56,636 nucleotides of DNA from RGIG1934 sp045122895 (GTDB lineage Bacteria > Bacillota > Clostridia > Lachnospirales > Lachnospiraceae): the NCBI GenBank assembly GCA_045122895.1, contig JBGVIE010000066.1, positions 1 through 56,636 on the forward strand, in the 5' to 3' direction. Positions 15,661 through 22,967 of the stretch are shown here, one piece after another (the first letter of the stretch is position 1; every line of letters starts with the position of its first letter). A program made the position numbers and the translations under genes. The notes beneath the pieces were generated by a model. The model saw only the letters and a program-made list of their open reading frames with translations. It was not told where the DNA came from and made no database searches.

Positions 15661-17748
15661 TTACTGATTATCAATATCGCTTAAGTTAGGAATGTTACAA
15701 GCCTTGTTTGTGCAATCTGCGAAATCTGTAACAAATCCTGAACCATCTTTACCAAGTGCGTCAGGGATGATTGTGAATGTGTTTGAAATACCATCCTGTG
15801 CGTTCTTGAAGTTAAGCTTTGCTACTGAAGAAAGTGAAGCTAAAGCACCGTTCTTATCTCTTCCGTGCATTGGGTTAGCACCTGGAGCTAATGGCTGGCC
15901 CATCTTTCTTCCGTCTGGTGTATTACCTGTCTTCTTACCATATACAACGTTAGATGTAATTGTAAGGATTGACATTGTAGGAACACTGTCTCTGTATGTG
16001 TGATGTTTTCTAATCTTATCCATAAATGTATCTACAAGATTTCTGGCGATTAAGTCAACTCTGTCATCGTTGTTACCATATTTAGGGAAATCACCTTCTA
16101 CCTCGAAGTCAACTACGATTCCGTCTTCGTCCTTTATAGGTTTAACCTTAGCATACTTGATAGCACTAAGTGAGTCTGCTACACATGAAAGACCGGCGAT
16201 ACCTGTTGCGAAGTATCTCTTAACTTCTCTGTCGTGAAGAGCCATCTGAATCTTTTCATAGCAGTACTTATCATGCATATAGTGGATAACGTTAAGTGTA
16301 TTAACATATAATCCTGCTAACCATTCCATCATCTGATCGAATTTTTCCATTACATCATCATAATCAAGGTATCCGTCAGCGTTAACTTCGCACTTCTGGT
16401 ACTTAGGACCAACCTGTTCCTTAATTCTTTCATCAACACCGCCGTTGATAGAGTATAATAAACATTTTGCAAGGTTTGCTCTAGCTCCGAAGAACTGCAT
16501 TTCCTTACCAACTCTCATAGAAGATACACAACAAGCGATTGCGTAATCATCACCATGAGTTACTCTCATTAAGTCATCATTTTCGTACTGGATTGATGAA
16601 GACTTAATTGACATCTTAGCACAGTACTTCTTGAAGTTGATAGGAAGGTTCTTTGACCAGAGAACTGTTAAGTTTGGTTCTGGAGCTGTTCCTAAGTTGT
16701 CAAGTGTGTGTAAATATCTGAATGATGATTTTGTTACCATTGGACGTCCGTCAATACCAACACCACCGATTGATTCTGTAACCCAAGTAGGATCACCAGA
16801 GAATAATGCGTTGTATTCAGGTGTACGTGCAAATTTAACAAGTCTTAATTTCATAATTAAGTGGTCAATTAATTCCTGAGCTTCTTTTTCTGTGATAACA
16901 CCATTCTGAAGATCTCTTTCAATATAGATATCGATGAATGTTGATGTACGTCCGAAAGACATAGCAGCACCATTCTGATCCTTAACTGCAGCAAGATATC
17001 CAAAATATGTCCACTGAATAGCTTCCTTAGCGTTCTTAGCAGGTCTTGAGATATCGCATCCGTAGATTTCACCAAGCTTCTTTAAATCGCCAAGAGCTCT
17101 AATCTGCTCTGTTAACTCTTCACGAAGACGAATGTTCTTAGATGTCATTCTTGCAAGTGAAGTAGCTAACTGATGCTTCTTATCCTCGATTAAGTAATCA
17201 ATACCATAAAGAGCAACTCTTCTGTAGTCGCCGATGATACGTCCACGTCCGTAAGCATCTGGAAGACCTGTGATGATAGCTGCATGTCTTGCTTTTCTCA
17301 TCTCTGGTGTGTAAGCATCAAAAACACCCTGGTTATGTGTCTTTCTATATTTTGTAAAAATTTCAACAACTTCGTCGTCTACCTTGTAACCATTCTGTTC
17401 ACAAGCATTCATAGCCATCTTAATTCCACCGAAAGGCTGTAATGAGCGCTTGAAAGGCTTATCTGTCTGGAAACCAACGATCTGTTCAAGATCTTTATTT
17501 AAATAACCGGCTTCGTGTGATGTGATTGTAGATACAATCTTTGTATCCATATCAAGAACACCGCCTGCTTCTCTTTCCTGCTTTGATAAATCCATTACCT
17601 GAGCCCAAAGCTTATTAGTTGCATCTGTTGGACCTTCAAGGAATGAGTCATCACCTTCGTATAAAGTGTAGTTCTTCTGGATAAAATCGCGAACATTCAC
17701 GTTTTTTTTCCACTCTTCACCTTTAAATCCGTTCCATTCTTCGTACAT
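15661..17748 (-). CDS. pflB: Pyruvate formate-lyase catalytic part, lacking the glycyl-radical domain
   Basis: A 695-residue protein that converts pyruvate and CoA to acetyl-CoA and formate, the main anaerobic route from pyruvate. It aligns by eye with pyruvate formate-lyase from the N-terminal WNGFKGEEWKKNVNVRDFI to QDGISNTFTIIPDALGKDG. The catalytic cysteine pair is Cys406-Cys407 in AIACCVSSMRVGK. Usual enzymes have about 740-760 residues; this one ends at LSDIDNQ just before the glycyl-radical domain, which is encoded by the next gene. Codon use is strongly optimised, suggesting high expression. Its own promoter is visible upstream. Confidence 0.95.
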   Translation of the reverse strand: MYEEWNGFKGEEWKKNVNVRDFIQKNYTLYEGDDSFLEGPTDATNKLWAQVMDLSKQEREAGGVLDMDTKIVSTITSHEAGYLNKDLEQIVGFQTDKPFKRSLQPFGGIKMAMNACEQNGYKVDDEVVEIFTKYRKTHNQGVFDAYTPEMRKARHAAIITGLPDAYGRGRIIGDYRRVALYGIDYLIEDKKHQLATSLARMTSKNIRLREELTEQIRALGDLKKLGEIYGCDISRPAKNAKEAIQWTYFGYLAAVKDQNGAAMSFGRTSTFIDIYIERDLQNGVITEKEAQELIDHLIMKLRLVKFARTPEYNALFSGDPTWVTESIGGVGIDGRPMVTKSSFRYLHTLDNLGTAPEPNLTVLWSKNLPINFKKYCAKMSIKSSSIQYENDDLMRVTHGDDYAIACCVSSMRVGKEMQFFGARANLAKCLLYSINGGVDERIKEQVGPKYQKCEVNADGYLDYDDVMEKFDQMMEWLAGLYVNTLNVIHYMHDKYCYEKIQMALHDREVKRYFATGIAGLSCVADSLSAIKYAKVKPIKDEDGIVVDFEVEGDFPKYGNNDDRVDLIARNLVDTFMDKIRKHHTYRDSVPTMSILTITSNVVYGKKTGNTPDGRKMGQPLAPGANPMHGRDKNGALASLSSVAKLNFKNAQDGISNTFTIIPDALGKDGSGFVTDFADCTNKACNIPNLSDIDNQ

Positions 17749-17792
17749 CGAAACATCCTCCTATAATTTAATCTTTATTTGTTTTCGCACTC

Positions 17793-17821
17793 ATTATATA
17801 TATGAGAAAAAAATAAGTCAA
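17793..17821 (-). promoter_or_regulatory. Promoter of the pfl operon
   Basis: On the minus strand TTGACT (17821-17816), 17-base spacer, TATAAT (17798-17793), about 45 bases before the pflB ATG. Confidence 0.65.
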
Positions 17822-17828
17822 TGGCAAA

Positions 17829-17866
17829 TTGTACTTTTTTGAATACTGTATACAATTTTGTACAAA
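17829..17866. promoter_or_regulatory. Two palindromes upstream of the pfl promoter, possible operators
   Basis: TGTATACA at 17847-17854 and TTTGTACAAA at 17857-17866 are perfect palindromes, and TTGTAC at 17829-17834 repeats half of the second. They lie just upstream of the pflB -35 element and between two divergent genes. The binding factor is unknown; the sites do not match the Rex consensus. Confidence 0.3.
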
Positions 17867-17879
17867 GATGAGAATTTGA

Positions 17880-17910
17880 TTGACAAATACTATATAATCA
17901 TATATATAAT
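17880..17910 (+). promoter_or_regulatory. Possible promoter for the gene at 17948
   Basis: TTGACA at 17880-17885 with TATAAT at 17905-17910 (19-base spacer) or TATATA two bases earlier (17-base spacer). The region is so AT-rich that the -10 choice is uncertain. Confidence 0.4.
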
Positions 17911-17947
17911 ATATTCAAAATAAATTTACAATAGGTAGGAGACCGAT

Positions 17948-18565
17948 ATGAAAATTAATAAGAAAAAAACACTTATAGCAATAGTAGCATTGATTGGAAT
18001 AATAGTATCTGTATATTATATATGTATTCCCAGAATTTCAATTGATGAGAAAAGAATTAGATTAGACTTATATGATTATGAAGTGACAGATAATGATATT
18101 GAATTATTTAACAATACAACAGAAGATGATTGGGAAGGGATGGGAGAACGACCAATAGGTAGCAAACTTGATAATACATATATAAATGGAAAATTATTTA
18201 CAATTACATATAAAGTACACTTTGATAGAAAAACTAAGAGAAATAAATACAAAGTGTCTGCAAAGTATGAAATAGATGAACAATTAGAAAAAACATTAAT
18301 TAGTAAAATGATTTTCCCAGAAGATCCTTTTGGTGTAGAAGAGGGAAGCGAAGGGATATTTATTGTATCATTTACAGGAGTTAAGCCAGATTATGATAAG
18401 GACAAACTTATTAAATTGGTTAGGAAAACAAAAATAACACTTTATGCTCAGGATAAAAGCAACGCAAAAATCAAAAAATTTAATGTCGATTTCTTGGATG
18501 TGGATGTTGATGTTAATAATTATAATAAGGATATGTCTACAATATTTGATACATTAAGGGAGTAA
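17948..18565 (+). CDS. Hypothetical membrane-anchored protein
   Basis: A 205-residue protein that I do not recognise. The N-terminus is basic (MKINKKK) and followed by one hydrophobic segment (about residues 8-27, LIAIVALIGIIVSVYYICI), so it is probably anchored with the rest outside. The outer part is Asp/Lys-rich with alternating hydrophobic residues, suggesting beta structure. Ribosome site GGTAGGAG precedes the ATG. It is divergent from the pfl operon and more AT-rich than its neighbours, which may mean later acquisition. No conserved motif is visible. Confidence 0.6.
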   Translation: MKINKKKTLIAIVALIGIIVSVYYICIPRISIDEKRIRLDLYDYEVTDNDIELFNNTTEDDWEGMGERPIGSKLDNTYINGKLFTITYKVHFDRKTKRNKYKVSAKYEIDEQLEKTLISKMIFPEDPFGVEEGSEGIFIVSFTGVKPDYDKDKLIKLVRKTKITLYAQDKSNAKIKKFNVDFLDVDVDVNNYNKDMSTIFDTLRE

Positions 18566-18683
18566 TTATGATAAGATTAGTAAAGTTCAGAATTTAAAAT
18601 ACCCTATTGAATAACCTTCATTAATAATATATACTGATTTATGCGGGTAAATCGCAATATATGATTTAATGGAGGAATTAGTA

Positions 18684-18890
18684 ATGGCAAAGATAACTAA
18701 AGATATGATTATTGCAGATATTATTTCAGTAGATCAGGGACTTATCGGAGTTCTTATAAGTTCAGGAATGCACTGTGTCGGATGTCCATCAGCACAGGGT
18801 GAAAGCCTCGAACAGGCTGCGATGGTTCACGGATTAGATGCAGATGCATTGACGAATGCACTTAATGCTTATCTTGAACAGAATAATTAA
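18684..18890 (+). CDS. DUF1858 redox-disulfide domain protein
   Basis: A 68-residue protein made of one DUF1858 domain. It begins MAKITKDMIIADIISVDQG and carries the family's C-x-x-C motif in GMHCVGCPSAQGESLEQA. Proteins of this kind often accompany hybrid-cluster or other redox enzymes and may exchange disulfides; the exact role is unknown. The ATG at 18684 is preferred because TGGAGG lies seven bases before it. It is monocistronic, ending at a strong terminator shared with mecA on the other strand. Confidence 0.85.
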   Translation: MAKITKDMIIADIISVDQGLIGVLISSGMHCVGCPSAQGESLEQAAMVHGLDADALTNALNAYLEQNN

Positions 18891-18903
18891 TTGCATTAAT
18901 ATA

Positions 18904-18945
18904 GGCAGCGCATATCACTTTTGATATGTGCTGCCTTATTTTTAT
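18904..18945 (+). terminator. Terminator between the DUF1858 gene and mecA
   Basis: Stem GGCAGCgCATATCA / TGATATGTGCTGCC with a CTTT loop, followed by TTATTTTT. It lies between converging genes and may work in both directions. Confidence 0.85.
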
Positions 18946-19709
18946 AACTTGCCAAGTACTTCGATGGCATTTTGCTCAATTAGCACTTCGTAGTGTTCAC
19001 CAAAGAAATTAATTGTAGGATATGTTATCGCTATGCTTTGACCATATTCTGAAAAAACATTGCAAATCTTAAGTAATGTCTTTGGATCCTGCTTAGATTC
19101 GATTACTAATAAGAAGTTATCCTTAAAAGTCTTAAAAACCTTGCTGGTGCCCTCAAAAGGTTCCTTTATATAGTGGCATGCCGTGATAAGCTCTTCAAGA
19201 TTAGAAAAAGAATAGCAGTAAACTGAAGAGGCAGTAACCTCTTTTCTGGCTGAAGTAGTTTCGCTTGACTTGGAATCAGGCGTACTCTCAGGGAGTGGAA
19301 GCTTAAGAGCATCACTGAATTGTTTTAACATATCTGTAACAGCTTCTAATGTCTGTCCTGCAAAAGGAACTGTATCCTGAAATTCATCATCCTCATCGTA
19401 ATCGCCGTCCTCATCAACCTCTACAGGTGCAAATTTGGAAAAACGTGTATCAAGTTCTTCAGGATCTTCAACCTTTGTAATTATCAGTACTATGCAATCT
19501 GCTGATACCGGTATAGCTTCTATCATAAGTGGGATATCATCAGCCTCAAAACCAAATTCGTAAGATGCCTGTTTCATCATGTCTCTAAAAAGGTCTTTTG
19601 CTTTGTTGGTTCCATAAGCCAATTCACTAATCTTTATCTCTCTTGAGGCGAGATCAGATTTGTTAAGAGTGCATTTGATTTGATTATCGCTAATCTTTTC
19701 AATTTTCAT
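18942..19709 (-). CDS. mecA: Adaptor protein MecA
   Basis: A 255-residue MecA-type adaptor that delivers substrates to the ClpC/ClpP protease. The N-terminal domain starts MKIEKISDNQIKCTLNKSDL with the typical LFRDMMKQASYEFGFE region; an acidic linker (EVDEDGDYDEDDEFQD) follows, and the C-terminal domain contains SNLEELITACHYI and a final YGQSIAITYPTINFF stretch. The ATG at 19709 is chosen instead of one six bases upstream because GGAGA then sits eight bases away. Length fits the family. In bacilli MecA controls competence; in clostridia its substrates are less known. Confidence 0.9.
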   Translation of the reverse strand: MKIEKISDNQIKCTLNKSDLASREIKISELAYGTNKAKDLFRDMMKQASYEFGFEADDIPLMIEAIPVSADCIVLIITKVEDPEELDTRFSKFAPVEVDEDGDYDEDDEFQDTVPFAGQTLEAVTDMLKQFSDALKLPLPESTPDSKSSETTSARKEVTASSVYCYSFSNLEELITACHYIKEPFEGTSKVFKTFKDNFLLVIESKQDPKTLLKICNVFSEYGQSIAITYPTINFFGEHYEVLIEQNAIEVLGKL

Positions 19710-19767
19710 AATCATCGTCTCCTTTCATTAAGTGGGTATTGAATAAAGAAAATACTTCCTTTAATTT

Positions 19768-19797
19768 AGTATACTCTATAAATAAATAATCTGTAAA
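19768..19797 (-). promoter_or_regulatory. Promoter of mecA
   Basis: On the minus strand TTTACA (19797-19792), 18-base spacer, TATACT (19773-19768). Confidence 0.5.
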
Positions 19798-19830
19798 GAA
19801 CATAAATATTAAAAAAATTATAAAAAAATG

Positions 19831-19859
19831 TTGCATTTCACCTACAGATAGTATATTAT
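19831..19859 (+). promoter_or_regulatory. Promoter of the kinase/CpaE-like/SAF operon
   Basis: TTGCAT at 19831-19836 and TATTAT at 19854-19859 with a 17-base spacer, about 45 bases before the probable kinase start. Confidence 0.5.
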
Positions 19860-19903
19860 ATATATACGAGACAGGTAATAAGTATCACGAAGGAGGGAAG
19901 AGC

Positions 19904-21157
19904 ATTAGTAACAGATTACTGTTTGATAAGTATGAGTTATTGGAGGACATAGGTTCTGGGGGGACCGGTACGGTACACTTAGCCAGGCATGTATCGCTTG
20001 GTGTTAAGAGAGCAATCAAGGTGATAGACAAGCGGGAAGTGCTTGCAGAGAATTTCTTATATGAGACGAATATTCTAAAGACTCTAAAACATTCTGGAAT
20101 ACCTGCGATATACGATATCGAAGAGGACGAATATCACTATTATATTATCGAAGAATATATCAACGGACAATCACTAGATAAATATCTATCAGAAAATCCT
20201 AAATTATCCAAGAGAAGAAGAGTTAGAATAGCTTTACAATTATGCGAGATAGTAAAATATCTACATACAAGAAAACCTAATCCTATAATTCATTTAGATA
20301 TCAAACCACAAAATATATTAATAACAGATGACAATGTGTTTTTAATCGATTTTGGCAACGGCAGTTTTATTAATTCCGGGACTGTAAGGAAATATAGTGC
20401 GGGAACTATAGGATATGCTTCGCCGGAACAGTACCAGGGTACATGCTTAGGAAAGGAGTCGGACTTATTTAGTCTGGCAAAAGTTGTTACATTTATTACA
20501 AAGGATGTTATTGTCGATGGTTTGGATGATGCATTAGACATTCTTTTAAGAAAAAGAAAAGACCAAAAAGCAAGTGTGGAAGATTTGGTACAGTGTTTTA
20601 AAAACTATTTATCTAAAATTGACACCCTGTCTCGAAGTGTGTGTATAGCTGGCACTCAGAATAGAATGGGGGTAACTCATTTTGCTCTAAGTCTTGTCAG
20701 TTGTCTCAACAAAAAGGGAATCAAATCGGTTTATGTTGATTTGGAAGGAAATATATCAAATTGTATTCTTGATGAATATGGTTTTGACATTAATAATGAA
20801 GGGATTGCCAGATTAGAAAACAGTTTTTGTAATATATTGCCTGATAATATTGGGGCGATTTTTGAAGGTAATGATTATATAAAAATTATAGACTGCGGTG
20901 TTTTATATATTGATAAACTTTCCGGCATAGAGAATTTGATTGTTCTGTGCGGAGGGCGTGAGTGGGAAAAAGAAAACACCTATAACAGTCTTAAGATGCA
21001 TAAAGTATACTTCCCTAAGAATTATCTGACAATCTTTAATTATGAAGGTCAGTTTAAGATTCCTTATATCTATAATCCGATTTTCCCTTCTTTGAAGGAG
21101 CAGCATGCAATGAATGAATTTGTAGCAATAGTTAAGAAGTGGGTGAGTGAGTCATAA
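19904..21157 (+). CDS. Serine/threonine protein kinase fused to a degenerate CpaE/ParA-like domain
   Basis: A 417-residue fusion. Residues 1-~215 are a Hanks-type kinase: glycine loop IGSGGTGTVHLA, Lys39 in RAIKVI, catalytic HLDIKPQN (Asp132, HLD instead of HRD), DFG at 149-151 and SPEQY. After a short linker, residues ~243-417 look like a MinD/ParA/CpaE domain: a strand SVCIAGTQNRMGVTHFALSL in which the Walker A lysines are absent, then SVYVDLEGN and LIVLCGG. No ATG, GTG or TTG exists between the ribosome site AGGAGGG (19891-19897) and the glycine loop, where beta-1 of the kinase is already encoded. The best start is ATT at 19904, six bases after that site; TTG at 19940 would cut off YELL before the loop. 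Soluble, no membrane segment. Confidence 0.8.
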   Translation: MSNRLLFDKYELLEDIGSGGTGTVHLARHVSLGVKRAIKVIDKREVLAENFLYETNILKTLKHSGIPAIYDIEEDEYHYYIIEEYINGQSLDKYLSENPKLSKRRRVRIALQLCEIVKYLHTRKPNPIIHLDIKPQNILITDDNVFLIDFGNGSFINSGTVRKYSAGTIGYASPEQYQGTCLGKESDLFSLAKVVTFITKDVIVDGLDDALDILLRKRKDQKASVEDLVQCFKNYLSKIDTLSRSVCIAGTQNRMGVTHFALSLVSCLNKKGIKSVYVDLEGNISNCILDEYGFDINNEGIARLENSFCNILPDNIGAIFEGNDYIKIIDCGVLYIDKLSGIENLIVLCGGREWEKENTYNSLKMHKVYFPKNYLTIFNYEGQFKIPYIYNPIFPSLKEQHAMNEFVAIVKKWVSES

Positions 21158-21738
21158 TTATTTTCAAAACGAAACACAGAATAAAGAATAATAATCAAAA
21201 AAGGACATTTGGTGTTGTTGGTACTGTCAGAGGCTCCGGATGTACACATTTTTCGATTGCGTTAGCAAACTTTTTGTATATGGTATATGGAAAAAGAACA
21301 GCATTAATTGAGTTGAATGGAAGTCAGAATGTATTTGATAAAATCCGGCATGAACGCAAATGTGATGACGAGAAGGTGTTTAAGATACACGGGGTTGATT
21401 ATTACAAAAATGCAGGTCATGAAGAATTTGTGGACATATATGGAAGTGACTACGATTATATCGTAATTGATTTTGGAACATACAGTGAAAAGGTCAGGAA
21501 AAAATTGGTGTTTTGTACTGATAAGTGTTTGATTGCCAACCATACTATATGGAAAGAAGAGGAAAATGAGCGGACGATTGAATTGATAAACCAGCAGATG
21601 CCTGAGGTCAGGTTTAAGTGTCTTACATATTTTGGTGATGATTATGACAGGAAAATCTATAAACAGATTCCAAAGCTTACAATCCCACAGGTGGAAAAAC
21701 AGCACTTTCCATTTTTGATGGAAGTAGTAAAGGAGTAG
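21157..21738 (+). CDS. Degenerate CpaE/ParA-like protein
   Basis: About 193 residues. It starts with a strand and loop RTFGVVGTVRGSGCTHFSIA that matches the P-loop region of MinD/ParA/CpaE proteins but lacks the usual lysines, then TALIELNGS and YDYIVIDFGTYS in the places of switch motifs. This region lies upstream of the first normal start (TTG at 21274), so translation must begin earlier. The open frame goes back to the kinase stop, where only ATA (21154) or ATT (21157, 21160) could start; ATT at 21157 overlaps the kinase stop by one base. It is thus the second gene in a row without a normal start. The sequence parallels the C-terminal half of the kinase fusion, so the two may form a pair. 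Confidence 0.65.
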   Translation: MIFKTKHRIKNNNQKRTFGVVGTVRGSGCTHFSIALANFLYMVYGKRTALIELNGSQNVFDKIRHERKCDDEKVFKIHGVDYYKNAGHEEFVDIYGSDYDYIVIDFGTYSEKVRKKLVFCTDKCLIANHTIWKEEENERTIELINQQMPEVRFKCLTYFGDDYDRKIYKQIPKLTIPQVEKQHFPFLMEVVKE

Positions 21739-21741
21739 TAT

Positions 21742-22497
21742 ATGGTCGGACGCAGGAGAAAGAGAAACAGTCAGATGCTGATAGTGACAGTTGTACTTGC
21801 TTTAGTTCTCGCTGTGGTAGTGATTGGCGGATTATTTCTGGTTAAGGACAAAAAGAATTTAAAGAAGGTTATGGTTCCAAGACTTGTGAGCGACAAGAAA
21901 CAGGGAGACGTAATTGGAGAAAAAGACATAGAATATGTTGAAATACTATGTGAGGAAAATGATTTATTGTCTGATATTATGATTAATCCGGTTGGGATGG
22001 CACTTAATGAGGATATGATTGCCGGTGGAATTGTTACTGGTTCTATTATGCATTTGGATTCTGATATTTCAGATACCGAAAGGCTTCTTAAATTTACGGA
22101 TATTTCTATTTTTAAAGATATTATGCCTGGAGACTATGTGGATATAAGAATAAGTTTCGCGAATGGCGAGGACTATATCGTAATGGGGCATAAGAAAATC
22201 GAAGGGATAGAGGAGGATTCAGGCATTTTAGTTAAGGTTGATGAGGAAGATATACTTAAAATGTCAAGTGCAAGGGTAGATGTTGCGACGTACAGGGGTA
22301 CGAATATTTATGCTGTTAAGTATGTTCAGAAATATCAGGAGTCGTCAAAAACGTATTATCTTGCAAACAAATGTGTTGCGGAATTATCAACATGGGATCC
22401 TAATTTAGTCAAAAGTATTTTTACAACGGAAGAACTTAAAAACAGAAGTATTTTAGAATCGAAGCTGAAAAAATATGAAATAAAAGAAAACCAATAA
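21742..22497 (+). CDS. SAF-domain membrane protein, CpaB-like
   Basis: A 251-residue protein with a basic N-terminus (VGRRRKRN), one membrane segment (about residues 12-34) and an outer SAF-like domain: VMVPRLVSDKKQGDVIGEKD, NPVGMALNEDMIAGGIVTGS and IMPGDYVDIRISF. That order is typical of CpaB/RcpC, which in Tad pilus systems assembles with the outer secretion channel. Ribosome site AAAGGAGTAGT precedes the ATG and the gene follows its neighbour by three bases. No TadA, TadB, TadC or pilin gene is in the window, so its partner system is not identified. The combination with CpaE-like genes supports a Tad-type origin. Confidence 0.7.
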   Translation: MVGRRRKRNSQMLIVTVVLALVLAVVVIGGLFLVKDKKNLKKVMVPRLVSDKKQGDVIGEKDIEYVEILCEENDLLSDIMINPVGMALNEDMIAGGIVTGSIMHLDSDISDTERLLKFTDISIFKDIMPGDYVDIRISFANGEDYIVMGHKKIEGIEEDSGILVKVDEEDILKMSSARVDVATYRGTNIYAVKYVQKYQESSKTYYLANKCVAELSTWDPNLVKSIFTTEELKNRSILESKLKKYEIKENQ

Positions 22498-22559
22498 AAA
22501 TATATATCACTGTGCATAGTTTGTGCGAATCGGTTTTCGGATGTATCAGGAGTGGCGCG

Positions 22560-22799
22560 ATGAAGGATAAAAATAATATCAAGGAAAGTCGTCTGGCATC
22601 TTATTATGATATGAAGAAGGAATTAGAGACTTATGAGCGCAGAGGAATAGTAATAAGTCTGGAAGGGGAAAAGATAAATGCTGAAAAAGTGGCACATATG
22701 TGCTGCCTTGAAGGACATCGTGATTATATGAGGGATTATGTAATGGATGATGATGACAGACTGATAGAAATAGGATTTAATAAAGTGTCGTTGTATTGA
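22560..22799 (+). CDS. Small hypothetical protein at the end of the kinase module
   Basis: A 79-residue acidic and basic protein with no membrane segment that I do not recognise. It contains KELETYERRGIVISLEGEKI, a typical small alpha/beta pattern, and an acidic stretch MDDDDRLIEI near the end. ATG at 22560 is supported by AGGAG seven bases upstream; a longer frame beginning at 22512 has no ribosome site. It lies 62 bases after the SAF gene and is probably in the same transcript. No function can be given. Confidence 0.6.
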   Translation: MKDKNNIKESRLASYYDMKKELETYERRGIVISLEGEKINAEKVAHMCCLEGHRDYMRDYVMDDDDRLIEIGFNKVSLY

Positions 22800-22967
22800 G
22801 TGACTTTTTGGGGAGGGAATGAATGCCTAATCATAAAAGGCCTTAGATATTTAAGATAACAATGGATGGGAAAAAAGAGTGACTTAATCGACAAAAAATG
22901 GTATACTTGGCGTGTATGGGCATAAAACTCACAAGAGATTAGAGTAACAAGAGAAGAAGGAGTTAAG

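Noticed and set aside
15623..15661. Split of pflB as a sequencing frameshift
   Set aside because: The gap contains a stop, a 37-base spacer with its own AAGGAGG site and a fresh ATG; a single-base error cannot produce this.
17829..17866. Rex operator at the pfl promoter
   Set aside because: The palindromes do not match the TTGTGAA…TTCACAA pattern, so no named regulator is given.
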